Below, one piece after another: positions 18,681-28,835 of a stretch of 59,563 bases of DNA; position 1 is the first letter of the stretch; every line of letters begins with the position of its first letter. Position numbers and translations under genes: made by a program. Source of the DNA: Bacteroidetes/Chlorobi group bacterium MS-B_bin-24 (lineage in GTDB: Bacteria; Bacteroidota; Ignavibacteria; Kapaibacteriales; UBA2268); NCBI GenBank assembly GCA_003731685.1, contig RCNO01000002.1, positions 54,368-113,930 on the forward strand. The letters are read 5' to 3'. The notes beneath the pieces are model-generated. The model ran no database searches. It had not been told where the DNA came from and saw only the letters and a list, made by a program, of their open reading frames with translations.

Positions 18681-19814
18681 TTAAAAGATGTCGTCTTCGA
18701 GAATCGAAAGGTCTTCGGGACCAAGATTGTATTCCTCGTTGTAAATCTTTTCTTCCTCGGTTTTATCGGGTGGTCGGACTTTCCCAAGCGAGACGAGCCT
18801 ATCAATCTCTTGTTTGGGAAGAACCAAAAGGCTTCCATTGTTTTCCATCAAAATATGAACTTTATGGTTAAAAATGTCAATTTTATGGATACGACCAACC
18901 CCATTGTTTAATTCAACAACGGAAAACATCGGAGGATAATTTTTATACTCTTCGAGATAAACATCGTGTTCATACAAAATGCAACATTTCAAGCGACCGC
19001 AATACCCACTCAACTTCGATACATTGTTTGCCAGCCTTTGAACACGAGCATGCTCTAATGTAACGTGACAATTTTGACAAGCAAAAGTAGAACAACACAA
19101 AGGAAGCCCGCAGGGACCCATTCCCCCAATTCGCCTTGCTTCCTCGCGTGTGCTTGTCTGTCGCAATTCAATTCGTGTTTTATAAATCTTTGCTAGGTCT
19201 TTTACCAGTTCACGGAAATCGACTCTTTGAGGAGCACTAAAATAAATTGTCAGCCTCTGTCGGTCCAATTGCCACTCTGCATCGGTAATTTTTATGTCTA
19301 AATTGTGTTTCTTGCTCAATTCTCGGGTAGTTTCAACAACAAGGGGCTCTTCGTTCCTATTCTTTTCGAAGATTTCCATATCCTTGTCGGTCGCAAATCG
19401 CACGACCGAATATTGAAGTTCTTCCTTCTTGTAATTCTTCTCCCATTTCTCTTTTGCTTCGTTGCCAATAGAAATAACCGTTGCTATATCGAAGCCATTA
19501 TCAACTTCGACAATTACATATTCATAATTATAAAAACTCAAATTGTTGGGATTTTTATATATTTTTTTCCGTTTTACTTTAAAAATAACTTCAACGACTT
19601 CGGAGACCACACTCCGATTTTCGCCATCATATTTTACCTCGCCAACATCGAAAAGCCCAACAAAATCTGTATTGTAATATCGGGTTTCGACACCGCGATT
19701 CGTTTGATTATTTTGACGAAGTATTTGGTAATAATAGGGATTACGCTTCTTTACATTCTGAGAATTCTTTTCCTCGTTCCCAGAACTTTCGGAAATCTGA
19801 TGTATTTGTTCCAT
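18681..19814 (-). CDS. PSP1/RicT-family iron-sulfur-type regulatory protein
   Basis: A 377-residue cytosolic protein whose C-terminal half is the PSP1 domain of RicT (YaaT). In Bacillus, RicT acts with RicA and RicF in an iron-sulfur complex that controls RNase Y. The cysteines are conspicuous: GPCGLPLCC (C235, C240, C241), CQNC (C246, C249) and YCGRLKCC (C272, C277, C278), fitting an Fe-S or metal site. The N-terminal 60 residues are polar and low-complexity. The stop overlaps the actD region (6 bases between stop and actD ATG). No RicA or RicF homologue is nearby. Role in this organism is unknown. Confidence 0.85.
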   Translation of the reverse strand: MEQIHQISESSGNEEKNSQNVKKRNPYYYQILRQNNQTNRGVETRYYNTDFVGLFDVGEVKYDGENRSVVSEVVEVIFKVKRKKIYKNPNNLSFYNYEYVIVEVDNGFDIATVISIGNEAKEKWEKNYKKEELQYSVVRFATDKDMEIFEKNRNEEPLVVETTRELSKKHNLDIKITDAEWQLDRQRLTIYFSAPQRVDFRELVKDLAKIYKTRIELRQTSTREEARRIGGMGPCGLPLCCSTFACQNCHVTLEHARVQRLANNVSKLSGYCGRLKCCILYEHDVYLEEYKNYPPMFSVVELNNGVGRIHKIDIFNHKVHILMENNGSLLVLPKQEIDRLVSLGKVRPPDKTEEEKIYNEEYNLGPEDLSILEDDIF

Positions 19815-19933
19815 TTATTTTCCACGATTTTGCCAAAATATTAAAAGTAAAATTAAATAAAAAAAAGAAGCAAAACAATTTTTTTAGAATTTTCGTAGAA
19901 CTTTGTTGCCGATAGTGTTGCCAAAAGAAGAAG

Positions 19934-20006
19934 TGGCTAGGGACGGAATCGAACCGCCGACACGTGGATTTTCAGTCCACTGCTCTACCAACTGAGCTAC
20001 CTAGCC
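19934..20006 (-). tRNA. tRNA-Phe (GAA anticodon)
   Basis: On the minus strand the acceptor stem is GGCTAGG/CCTAGCC with an A discriminator. The anticodon stem GTGGA/TCCAC closes the loop CTGAAAA (anticodon GAA), and the T-arm contains GGTTCGATTCC. It is 73 bases with no encoded CCA. Confidence 0.96.
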
Positions 20007-20062
20007 ACTACAAAATACAAAATTACAAAATTTTTAATTAATAAACAAAAATTATAAAAAAA

Positions 20063-20087
20063 GGCGGGCTTCGAAAAGAAGCCCGCC
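20063..20087 (-). terminator. Strong rho-independent terminator of the 1560-aa cargo gene
   Basis: The arms GGCGGGCTTC and GAAGCCCGCC form a perfect 10-bp GC-rich stem with a 5-base loop. On the minus strand it is followed by a run of seven Ts (from 20062 down). It lies 20 bases after the stop of the minus-strand gene at 20107-24789. Confidence 0.92.
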
Positions 20088-20106
20088 CAAATCGAAAGAG
20101 CACAGA

Positions 20107-23100
20107 TTATCGCACGAGTGTCATTATCCCTGTCAGGGTCTTACCATTTGCGGTCAAGCGATAGATATAATTTCCGCTGGGTGCCAAGTTGCCAGAAGCA
20201 TCGGTGCCATCCCAGAGAATCGTGTTATATTCGCCTGCTGGCAAGACATCGTCGACAAGGGTCTTAACAACATTACCATACACGTCGAGAACTTCCAATT
20301 TAACTTTGCTTTCGTACGGCAAAACGAAAGGAATTGTTGTGCTCAAGCTGAATGGGTTCGGAGCATTTTGATAAAGCTCGAATTCGCCAAAGCCTTCGTA
20401 TTTAATTGTAATTATTTGAGAGTAGGTTACATTTCCATTCGAGCCGTCGTTATCCACTTGACGCAAGCGATACTGGTATACCGTATTGGGAACAACATCT
20501 TTATCGAAGAACGAGTAACGATTGGTTGTGGTCGAATAACCAGCACCTTTAACGAAGCCAATATCTTTAAATGGAGTATTGTTGTCGGTACCAACTCGGC
20601 GTTCAATGTAGAAGCCGTAGTTGTTTAACTCGGAAGAAGTCTCCCAGAACAGGTCGATACCAGCATCTCGGGCACGACCATCGAAGGTAAGCAGTTCAAC
20701 TGGGTCAACTTCGCCAGGTTGAGTTAAGTACCAACGATTTCCAAAGTAAGGTCGAATTAAAGGCACCCAAGTACCACGAGAAAGCGTAGCTGTGTAACCA
20801 TCCGATGGTGAGATACCAAAGTGATGGAGGTGTCCATAACCCGGGTTGCCAATTGTTGGCATAAATTGGACCCAGTTACCACTTCCACGAGTATTTTCGT
20901 ATGCAAAGACGTTGTCGTTAACGAGGTTCAATGTAGGACTAAACTTACGGAATGCTTTTTCAATCATCAGATGATAACCAGAACCACCAACAGGACCACC
21001 ATAGGTAATTGGAGGTGGAATGTAAATCGATGTGATTCTCATACCCATACGATACTTAGATGCACCAAGTTCAAATCCTGTTTCGCCCAATTGAGCAACG
21101 GTCATCCAATAAGTACCAGACTGCAAGATAATTGGCTTATTTAAAACATAAGTCAAGTACTTGCCAACAGCGACAGAGTCACCATTGAAGTCCCAAGCGC
21201 GCAATGTAAAAATTGTGGAACCTGCAACGACCGATGTTGGTTGTTCATTGCCAGTATAAATCGAGAAGGCAATGTAGTCTGGGCTTTGGTTTTGCTCAGC
21301 AAAGAACGCCTGATAACCATACACAGTATCTTGTTGATATAATGTAAAACGCATAGCAATTTGCCCAGAACCATTACCGCCTTCGTAACCAACACCATAT
21401 TGATAGTTATAAGCAGAGGTAGGACCGTAAACATTCCCAGTGCCTCCATAAGCAAAACCGAATAAAGTCAAGCCTCTTCCAGGCCATCCGGTGAATTGCT
21501 GGTCTGGCACGTCGTTTCGTGTATTGGTAGGTTGGTCATAAGCAAAGTAAGGACCAAATCGAATATCAACGTCTGTATAGTTTGTATCGTTCAAAGGCTC
21601 AAGGTCGCCGCCGGGAACTGTCAAGAATGCCAAGAGTCGGTATTGACCCGGTCCATAAAGTCGAGCGTTGAAAGTTGGCATAGAAATCTCACCAGCGTAG
21701 GAAGGAAGCCAACCGGGGATTTGTTCTGTTCTTTTGTAAACTGCCAATTGTTCACCGGGACGGTAAATCATTACAGTTACAAGGAATGTTGGTGCAACAA
21801 GAGTCGTATTATTGCTAATTTTTACACGAATAGGTATCTTAATGGCCTGGGATGCTGGAGCAACAGTGTAAGGCCAAATAATCTTAACGGAGGTCAACTC
21901 GACATCAGTAATTTCGCTCGGGAACAGAAGCTTAACGTTGTCGACATAGCAAACATCATCATCGTCGGGTATACAAGTTATACATTTCTTATTGTTTCGA
22001 GCATACATTTTAACTCTGAATCGGAAATATTTCGCTCCTTCGTTTTTGTAATTGATTACAGTGTCGGGGATTGGAACAAATGCCTTTACATAATCGAAAT
22101 CGATACCATCATCGAATAGATTGGGCCTTAGACCATTCAAATTTGGAGCCGAAGGCCTAGACAAGGCAGAGTCTTTATCGGATTCAAGATATCCAACCAG
22201 GTAACCGCCAGCGCCATACAACGAATAGGCAGGCATGTCGGTTACTGGCTTTTCGCCACCACGTCGTGGGTGTATACGCCATCGTTTCTCATCAATATTA
22301 CAAATATTTGTAATACCATCGTCACTGGGGAGTGCCCATTCAATTGCAATTTCATCCGGCGGGTTTGCTGCGGAACCACCATATTGCGTCCAAACGCTAA
22401 ATACATCACCGTTTATCACTGTTCGTGGCTCCATTCCAATCAATTGGTTATCGCTCCATCCACGGTCCCAGCTATCTTGTTTAGTTGCTCTTTGGAAGCC
22501 AACGGAAATAGTAGCACCTTTTCGACCAAGCAAGTTAATTGGGAAGGAGCGAAGCTCATCGCCACCCGGAGAAGTTGCAGGCTCTTGCCGCTCAAGAGTC
22601 AATCGATTCATCCTTATCACAGGGGAACGAAGTTTAAAACTGGTGTAATCGGGGTTCTTGAAGTTAAAGTCTTTATTATTTGTAGCTGGATATTCCCCTC
22701 GTGGTGGTAACGGATAATAAGAAACTTCGTCACCACTGGCAACTTCGGCATCGATGTTAACCCATTTCAAAGTGCTTGGCATCGGCGTTCGTTCGGCAAT
22801 ATGATATGATGTAACATCATCATTGAAATCATCCAACTGCTGCATAACGAAAATGCGCACAGTTCCTGTATCATCGAATCCCCAAGTATCCCCATAACCT
22901 TCTTGTGTCTTAGGATTCCGCGGGTCGGCAATAACAAAGGCTTTCAATCGCCCAATAGCATTTACTGTAAATGGGTTGGGCTCGAATGGTGGGAAATATA
23001 CCTGCACAAAGCCATAAGGCGGAATTCCATTATATCGATTTGGTCCAGGGAATTGGAGTTTTGTTGTAGTTAAAACGTTGTTTTGTACTGAAACGCTAAC

Positions 23101-24789
23101 ATATTGAACTTTTACACTTGGGTCACCAACACAGTTTTCCAACAAAGTATCGAGCCAGCCATAAGCCAAGCAAGCACTATCGACCGGGACCATTGCATTG
23201 TAAACTTTTCGGTCGCTTGCAAGATTAATAATCATAAATCGTGCAAAGAAGTTAAATTGTTGTGGTTGGAAATTAACCCCTTGCGGTCCTTGGATATTAT
23301 TCGACAAATTCTGGATAATAGCAACTGGTTGAAGTGCTCCAAGTTGTTCGTGTCCTGCAAGCAATTCATAGTTATTAACTTTATTAGCTGGGATTTTCTC
23401 GGTGAAATCAATTGCTTCCTTTTGTTGTTTTCGAACACGATATTCAATAGCAACAACTCTAAGAGTATTTTTCCATTGTTTGAACTTAATTGCCAAACCA
23501 TTCTTCGGGTAGGAAACATTCGGGTCGGTCATATTCATAAAGTAGTGTGTATATTGCTGATATTCACCAGCCCACGGATAAGTTGGACCACCAGGCTGCC
23601 CATAATTCACGTGTCGGGCAAAACCAGTAACACCAACGGTCGTGTTGTATCGGAATACAACATGAGATGGAACGGCTCTGCCACCCACCACTGCGACGCC
23701 ATCGAATCGCTCATAGACAATCGTAATACTGCTGTCCCTCTTGTCTAAAATTACCTGAGCATTTGCCGCAATATAGTTCGACTCACCGAACCTTCCATCT
23801 GTTGGAGCAGTAAATTGTCCAAAAGGCGTGTTCATTGGTCCTTTGGGAGCAGCATTAACAAAGTAAATAATCAGCTTATCGGCAGTTGCAGTTCGTTTGA
23901 AATACACTTTACCATAATCCTCGGGCATTATGGTAACTTTATTGAACTGGGACAGATGCAAATCACCCCAGAACGGAGCAATCAAATGAGCACGATACCC
24001 TGCAATAAAACCGGGTGCAGATGGTCCACCCAAAGCACCACCACGGGCGCGTATTCCCCCTTGTGGGTTTGCTCTATCATTCCCAAGCACGACATATTGA
24101 TAACCCCAGTTGTCAGGAGTTGGGTCGGTCAAACCATCACCACTACGGCCACGGAGGAACCAGTCGCCACTCATTGGGTCGTAACAAGTAGTTGCGCCAG
24201 TTGGAATAGTTCTATTGCCTGCATTGTCGTAGAAATATCGTCGATTAGTTAAAGCAATAACACCATTTGTCGAAACATAGAAGCTATCGAAACGCAAGCC
24301 ATTAAAGTAGAAATTAAACCCAATAGGAATTGGTCCGGCAATAGCATCATCTGTTGAATCAGTAGGTCCGTTGAAATAATTTCCATCGCTCGGGTACGCA
24401 GGGTTGCGGAAAAATCGCAAACCTTCGTCGGGATTCTGTGTCCAGAAGCTTGGGTCGAGAATCCTTGCTCCGGAAACAATTCTTCGCCACAACCCGGGCT
24501 CATCGTTGGTATCATATACAAACACGCTCGGACGCCAATAGTCGGGGGCATCGTCGTCGCTGTCGACAAAGTAATACCCCGTCGAAATTGCAGGTTGATT
24601 AACAGGGTTACTCAATGGGGTAAAAGGCATCGGGTAACTTGTGTTTTGGTAAAATGGATTAGGCTCGTAAATCTGGCTTCGCCTCAGCGGGTCGTCGCCA
24701 GTATTTTTGTCGTCGCTTGCCAAAGCAGTAAAACTACTGCTTAGCAAAAGACCGAGCATCACGGCAAGATAAAGAAAACGCTGCTTCAT
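20107..24789 (-). CDS. Very large secreted protein with T9SS (FlgD-type) C-terminal tail
   Basis: A 1560-residue exported protein. I chose the ATG at 24789 because GAGG lies 8 bases upstream and a signal peptide follows (MKQRFLYLAVMLGLLLSSSF, cleavage after ALA); an in-frame ATG at 24873 would add 28 residues without a signal character and overlap the upstream gene. The N-terminal part has IPIGFNFYFNGLRFDSFYVSTNGVIAL, a pattern seen in surface proteins with bacterial or nidogen-like domains. The middle is beta-rich with no clear enzyme motif. The end is a fibronectin-like WETSSELNNYGFYIERR segment, then FELYQNAPNPFSLSTTIPF and APSGNYIYRLTANGKTLTG, a FlgD-like T9SS tail. A clear terminator follows. 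Function unknown. Confidence 0.85.
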   Translation of the reverse strand: MKQRFLYLAVMLGLLLSSSFTALASDDKNTGDDPLRRSQIYEPNPFYQNTSYPMPFTPLSNPVNQPAISTGYYFVDSDDDAPDYWRPSVFVYDTNDEPGLWRRIVSGARILDPSFWTQNPDEGLRFFRNPAYPSDGNYFNGPTDSTDDAIAGPIPIGFNFYFNGLRFDSFYVSTNGVIALTNRRYFYDNAGNRTIPTGATTCYDPMSGDWFLRGRSGDGLTDPTPDNWGYQYVVLGNDRANPQGGIRARGGALGGPSAPGFIAGYRAHLIAPFWGDLHLSQFNKVTIMPEDYGKVYFKRTATADKLIIYFVNAAPKGPMNTPFGQFTAPTDGRFGESNYIAANAQVILDKRDSSITIVYERFDGVAVVGGRAVPSHVVFRYNTTVGVTGFARHVNYGQPGGPTYPWAGEYQQYTHYFMNMTDPNVSYPKNGLAIKFKQWKNTLRVVAIEYRVRKQQKEAIDFTEKIPANKVNNYELLAGHEQLGALQPVAIIQNLSNNIQGPQGVNFQPQQFNFFARFMIINLASDRKVYNAMVPVDSACLAYGWLDTLLENCVGDPSVKVQYVSVSVQNNVLTTTKLQFPGPNRYNGIPPYGFVQVYFPPFEPNPFTVNAIGRLKAFVIADPRNPKTQEGYGDTWGFDDTGTVRIFVMQQLDDFNDDVTSYHIAERTPMPSTLKWVNIDAEVASGDEVSYYPLPPRGEYPATNNKDFNFKNPDYTSFKLRSPVIRMNRLTLERQEPATSPGGDELRSFPINLLGRKGATISVGFQRATKQDSWDRGWSDNQLIGMEPRTVINGDVFSVWTQYGGSAANPPDEIAIEWALPSDDGITNICNIDEKRWRIHPRRGGEKPVTDMPAYSLYGAGGYLVGYLESDKDSALSRPSAPNLNGLRPNLFDDGIDFDYVKAFVPIPDTVINYKNEGAKYFRFRVKMYARNNKKCITCIPDDDDVCYVDNVKLLFPSEITDVELTSVKIIWPYTVAPASQAIKIPIRVKISNNTTLVAPTFLVTVMIYRPGEQLAVYKRTEQIPGWLPSYAGEISMPTFNARLYGPGQYRLLAFLTVPGGDLEPLNDTNYTDVDIRFGPYFAYDQPTNTRNDVPDQQFTGWPGRGLTLFGFAYGGTGNVYGPTSAYNYQYGVGYEGGNGSGQIAMRFTLYQQDTVYGYQAFFAEQNQSPDYIAFSIYTGNEQPTSVVAGSTIFTLRAWDFNGDSVAVGKYLTYVLNKPIILQSGTYWMTVAQLGETGFELGASKYRMGMRITSIYIPPPITYGGPVGGSGYHLMIEKAFRKFSPTLNLVNDNVFAYENTRGSGNWVQFMPTIGNPGYGHLHHFGISPSDGYTATLSRGTWVPLIRPYFGNRWYLTQPGEVDPVELLTFDGRARDAGIDLFWETSSELNNYGFYIERRVGTDNNTPFKDIGFVKGAGYSTTTNRYSFFDKDVVPNTVYQYRLRQVDNDGSNGNVTYSQIITIKYEGFGEFELYQNAPNPFSLSTTIPFVLPYESKVKLEVLDVYGNVVKTLVDDVLPAGEYNTILWDGTDASGNLAPSGNYIYRLTANGKTLTGIMTLVR

Positions 24790-24854
24790 TTGTAGTACCT
24801 CATTTGTTTGTTGAACATAATACATATTAAATAAATTATTGAATTTAGAAATAA

Positions 24855-26546
24855 TTATCTTTTGAATCTCCATCCTTTGTCCTCATTCTCAAATATCCAA
24901 GCAATTAATTTACCTTCTTCTATTGTATCGAAATTATTCCAAAAATCGGAGTTGTAATTAAACTGGCTGCTGGTATCATCTTTCGGTTGCGTTTCAATTT
25001 GCTCCATAATTTTTTTAATTCTTTCTTGCCATTTCAAAAAGTTTGATTCTCTTAAATCCACCCACCCTTCGGCACACCACCTTTCAAGATTCTCGGGTGT
25101 AAAATCAAGTTCACCGGAATCATTCGCCAAAGGTATCTTCACCTCTTTGCCTCGCAAATATGTTTTACCATCGGGCAACAAAATCACCAATCCAATCGAT
25201 AACATTTGAGTACGCAAATTAATATTATTTTTTATAATTTCCAAAGATTTATCGGATAATTCACGTGGCGAATATTTCAAAACTTCCTTAGCACTACCAG
25301 CAATCAGTTTTAGCAAATGGGCTTCGAAAAGAAGTTTCGATAACCTTGGAGGTCCAAGCAATTCGAAAGCAATACTCTCGGTTTGATGCTCTTTTTCCAA
25401 CTCTTTCAACTTGTTCAAGGCATAATTTCGCAGAAATCCGCCACGATAGGTAGGTCCAAGCGTAAACGCATCTAAACCTTGAATAACATCTTTGCCAGTA
25501 TTTCCGCCGATTATTTCGTGAACAGCATAAGTAGCAATTTCTTCGGGTGTTACAATCTCCATTTGCCCAAGCGAACTTATTGCTTCAAATTCTGCGCGGG
25601 AAAAAATTCCATTCTCGCCAGTATCGATGAATACAGAACGGAAATAATCATTTGTTTCAACAATTCCATCGTTATCGGCAAGTTTGAATTTCCCATCGAT
25701 TTTTTTGGCATTTTCCAAAGGCATATCCACAAGTTGAATTGGTTTACCGCGTCGAACAACTTTGTCGAAAGCAATCTTTTTCCAAGCAATAGCAGCTGTT
25801 GGCTTAATTTCCTTTACCAATGGTCCGTTTGGTGTTCGAGCCATCAGATAAAGCAAAAGTGTTTGGGCACCAGCCACTGCCGATTTTGCAAGCAAAACCC
25901 GCGATGGACGCTCCTCGCTGTGGGTGTATGGAATATTCAAACCCATACCGCCAGTTCCACTCGTTCCAATTTTCAAATATACTTTAACATTAGCATCGCA
26001 CAAGCCTCGATAGAGAATCTGAATATGCCGAATTAACTGCGGGATATAAACACTCGCCATCAACTTTTCGACATCGGCAACCTTCAAAGTGTTGTTCTGA
26101 ATTTCGGCTCGAACAGAATTTACCGCTTTGTAAATATCTTGATATGCTATTGCAGTGGCAGTGTTAATGCAATCAATAACAACATCGGGCTGGCTTTCTT
26201 GAATTAACGAATAAAAGTAAGATTCGTTTAAAATTTCATCCGTAAGTTCGTTATAAATGTCATTAATAATTTCCCAGCGCCATTGTGGATTCGAAACTAC
26301 ATCAACCCAATCCATATCTTTCCAGGCTACCCGAGCAAAGATATTTCCCCAACGAGCAACGAACATATTCGGGTCAGCAGTTGGAAACTCTTTTCGAAGT
26401 TGAGCCACTGCGTCTTCGGCTTCGGTTTTCCGCAAAGACGAAACAATAATCCTTGCAGGATTGTGCTTCATCAATTCCCGGCAGATTGCTGAACCTACAA
26501 GGCCCCATCCGCCCAAAACTAAAACCTTCTTACCACTTAATTCCAT
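24855..26546 (-). CDS. Rossmann-fold NAD(P)-dependent protein of unknown specificity
   Basis: A 563-residue soluble protein. It begins with a dinucleotide-binding motif VLVLGGWGLVGSAICREL (9-26), as in short-chain epimerase/dehydrogenase or saccharopine-type proteins. Further blocks look epimerase-like: DVVIDCINTATA near 125-136, KIGTSGTGGMGLNIPYTHSEE near 192-212, and a segment resembling an active-site lid (LAKSAVAGAQTL). The canonical Tyr-x-x-x-Lys pair is not visible. The large C-terminal half is helical without known motifs. The gene starts before a 185-base gap and is followed by the giant cargo gene. I do not recognise the product. Confidence 0.6.
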   Translation of the reverse strand: MELSGKKVLVLGGWGLVGSAICRELMKHNPARIIVSSLRKTEAEDAVAQLRKEFPTADPNMFVARWGNIFARVAWKDMDWVDVVSNPQWRWEIINDIYNELTDEILNESYFYSLIQESQPDVVIDCINTATAIAYQDIYKAVNSVRAEIQNNTLKVADVEKLMASVYIPQLIRHIQILYRGLCDANVKVYLKIGTSGTGGMGLNIPYTHSEERPSRVLLAKSAVAGAQTLLLYLMARTPNGPLVKEIKPTAAIAWKKIAFDKVVRRGKPIQLVDMPLENAKKIDGKFKLADNDGIVETNDYFRSVFIDTGENGIFSRAEFEAISSLGQMEIVTPEEIATYAVHEIIGGNTGKDVIQGLDAFTLGPTYRGGFLRNYALNKLKELEKEHQTESIAFELLGPPRLSKLLFEAHLLKLIAGSAKEVLKYSPRELSDKSLEIIKNNINLRTQMLSIGLVILLPDGKTYLRGKEVKIPLANDSGELDFTPENLERWCAEGWVDLRESNFLKWQERIKKIMEQIETQPKDDTSSQFNYNSDFWNNFDTIEEGKLIAWIFENEDKGWRFKR

Positions 26547-26731
26547 CTTTTTTCAACTTTGTTTATAAAATTTAATTTTCAAAGATAACAAAATAATTAA
26601 TTTTTTTTAAATACCAAAACCTTTTTCGACGACCGCCCCCGATTTTCAAAGAACTTTTTTGTTTTGTTCCATTTCCATCTGTTATAAACACATAAATTTC
26701 AAAAAAGTCTCAAAATTTTTTAAAAAAATTT

Positions 26732-28039
26732 TTAAAAATTTATAACCCCTTTAATTTCAATAAGATAGCGATGGAACTTCTTTGCAATTAAATAAATTCC
26801 GCTCGGCAGTTTTTTGATTTTCTCATCGGTTTGTTCACCAAACTTTTCACGAAAAACTAAGTTCCCGAGCAAATCGTAAACTTCAATCTCATCAAAAACC
26901 GCAGTCTCTGGTTTTATTTCAATAACCCCAAGTATTTGCTGAGTGTTCAACATCGAAATGAATCCATCTCTGCCGTAGCCATAAAATCTTAACTCACGAA
27001 GCAAATAAGTCGAATCACTTTTCGACTGACAAAATATATTTCCACCAGTTAATTGCTTAGCTGATGCGAAGTCATCACGTCTCCAACTCGCACCAAAATC
27101 GCTACTCAAAAGCAGATTCCCATTGTCCATCGACACAACAACATTTTTCCCACTTTCGAACGAGTAAATACTTATCGGTTGGTCGAAAGTTTGGCTTTCA
27201 AACACTTTTTCGAAAGTGCGAAGCTGACTATTTGCTCGCCAAACGATTAAAGTATCGAAAACAAAGCCAACGGCATAGCCCGAAGGAAATCCATCGGGGC
27301 TAATTTCGTAAAAATGGTAGTCGTAAACTTCGACACCCTCGGAAATTGCTTTAAAGTCATAAAGCAATTTCCATTCATCAAAATTATCCTTTGATAAATA
27401 TATGCGTTCGGGAATTTGAAAAGATTTACCACCAAGAAGGCATAAAATTGAACTTTGCACAGTATCATTTCGAACATTAAATTTTTTCAATTTTGTACCA
27501 ACTATGTTGGAATCTATGAATATTTGTTTCCAACTTCGATTAATCTTATCGAAACGGAAAATTGAGCCACCATATCCAACAGCATAGTAAAAATTTTTAT
27601 CTTCTAAACAGTCGAAAAAGTTTTTAACTAAATTTAAATCTTCCCCATCGAATCGAAATATTTCGAGTTGATTCCCAAAAGTATCAAAAATTTTCACTTC
27701 TGCATTATCGAAAATGAAGTTGTATCCAGCAGCGAGAATTTTATTATCGGAAGAAAAAAATCCCGAAAATGGGAAAAATGTATAATCAGTCCAAAATGTC
27801 CAATTCCCTCCTTCATCGAAAGAAAGGAAGTATGCACCATTGGAACTGCTCCATCCCACAGCCAAAATTGTGTCCAGTTCAAAATAGGGGTTGTTACAAT
27901 CTGCATCAAAATTTCTGGATTTAACATTAATCGAATATATTTTTTCTTTTCTGCTTAATGGGGAAATATCTTTCCATTGGGAGAAAAGAAATTCGCCACC
28001 AAATAGCGTCATAATAACAACAATCGAAACAATTCTCAT
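26732..28039 (-). CDS. Secreted beta-propeller-like protein with a T9SS-style C-terminus
   Basis: A 435-residue exported protein of unknown function. The ATG at 28039 gives a signal peptide (MRIVSIVVIMTLFGGEFLFSQ); an in-frame TTG at 28051 is alternative. The body has repeats resembling the YCF48/BNR propeller, for example LSFDEGGNWTFW and LSSDFGASWRRDD. The C-terminus (IEVYDLLGNLVFREKFG ... LPSGIYLIA) has the shape of a type A sorting tail, but the usual YPNP is absent. It lies 8 bases after purE on the same strand. Confidence 0.75.
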   Translation of the reverse strand: MRIVSIVVIMTLFGGEFLFSQWKDISPLSRKEKIYSINVKSRNFDADCNNPYFELDTILAVGWSSSNGAYFLSFDEGGNWTFWTDYTFFPFSGFFSSDNKILAAGYNFIFDNAEVKIFDTFGNQLEIFRFDGEDLNLVKNFFDCLEDKNFYYAVGYGGSIFRFDKINRSWKQIFIDSNIVGTKLKKFNVRNDTVQSSILCLLGGKSFQIPERIYLSKDNFDEWKLLYDFKAISEGVEVYDYHFYEISPDGFPSGYAVGFVFDTLIVWRANSQLRTFEKVFESQTFDQPISIYSFESGKNVVVSMDNGNLLLSSDFGASWRRDDFASAKQLTGGNIFCQSKSDSTYLLRELRFYGYGRDGFISMLNTQQILGVIEIKPETAVFDEIEVYDLLGNLVFREKFGEQTDEKIKKLPSGIYLIAKKFHRYLIEIKGVINF

Positions 28040-28047
28040 AATCAGCT

Positions 28048-28545
28048 TCAATCAAATGTTTTTTTAAACTTTGGGTCACGATTTTTCACGCGGGAATCTT
28101 CTGCAAGCTTTGTTTTGTAATCTTCGAGCCTTCGTGCAAGATTATCATCGGAAATAGACAAAATTTGAAGGGCCAAAAGCCCCGCATTTTTTGCACCATT
28201 AATCGCTACAGTTGCAACAGGTACACCCGAAGGCATTTGAACAATCGACAGAAGAGAATCCAGCCCACCAAGCGATTTCGTCTGAATTGGCACCCCAATC
28301 ACTGGCAATGTTGTAAAAGCGGCACAAACTCCAGGCAAATGGGCAGCCCCGCCAGCTCCGGCAATTATTACCTTTACACCATTGCCACGAGCCTTAGATA
28401 CATAACTAAACACATCGTTCGGGGTTCGATGGGCAGACGCCACAAAAATATCGTATTCGACACCAAATTCTTTTAAAAATTCCCCTGCTTGCGACATTAC
28501 ATCGAAATCAGAATCACTTCCCATTATAATTGCAACATTAGGCAT
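28048..28545 (-). CDS. purE: N5-carboxyaminoimidazole ribonucleotide mutase
   Basis: Converts N5-CAIR to CAIR in purine synthesis (class I PurE). The ATG at 28545 has AGAGG 8 bases upstream and gives 165 residues, the usual length; an alternative start at 28569 is not supported by a Shine-Dalgarno. Motifs are [11 protein letters not shown] (6-16), ASAHRTP (36-42), and [13 protein letters not shown], the substrate-binding loop. purK is not adjacent. The next gene on the strand starts 8 bases after the stop. Confidence 0.94.
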   Translation of the reverse strand: MPNVAIIMGSDSDFDVMSQAGEFLKEFGVEYDIFVASAHRTPNDVFSYVSKARGNGVKVIIAGAGGAAHLPGVCAAFTTLPVIGVPIQTKSLGGLDSLLSIVQMPSGVPVATVAINGAKNAGLLALQILSISDDNLARRLEDYKTKLAEDSRVKNRDPKFKKTFD

Positions 28546-28786
28546 AAAATTCCTCTGATTGTTTAACAAACTACAAAATTATTAAAAATCAACAAAAGAA
28601 AAATTAAAATCATAAGAAGATGACCGGCCTTACGGTAGCTTTTCATTTGCTAAAAATTGATAAAAGTGAATTTTTAAATTAATGTAATTTATGTTTTAAT
28701 TTATTACAGCAACCGAATAATGCTTATTCCTTTTTTAAGTCAAATAATTTAGGATAATGTGGAGATGGAAAGGATTAAAATAAAAC

Positions 28787-28816
28787 AAAAAAGGGATGGA
28801 AAATCCACCCCTTTTT
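28787..28816 (-). terminator. Rho-independent terminator downstream of groES
   Basis: Read on the minus strand, AAAAAGGGGTGGA and TCCATCCCTTTTTT form a stem (one G.U pair) around a 3-base loop, ending in Ts. It starts 20 bases after the groES stop, so the upstream nad-met-groES operon probably ends here and purE is expressed separately. The rest of the gap (28546-28786) holds no gene that I can see. Confidence 0.85.
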
Positions 28817-28835
28817 CGGCACTTAATGAAACGAA

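Noticed and set aside
24790-24873. Upstream start (24873) of the 1560-aa cargo gene
   Set aside because: The added residues are not signal-peptide-like and would overlap the next gene; the ATG at 24789 has a Shine-Dalgarno and a clean signal peptide.
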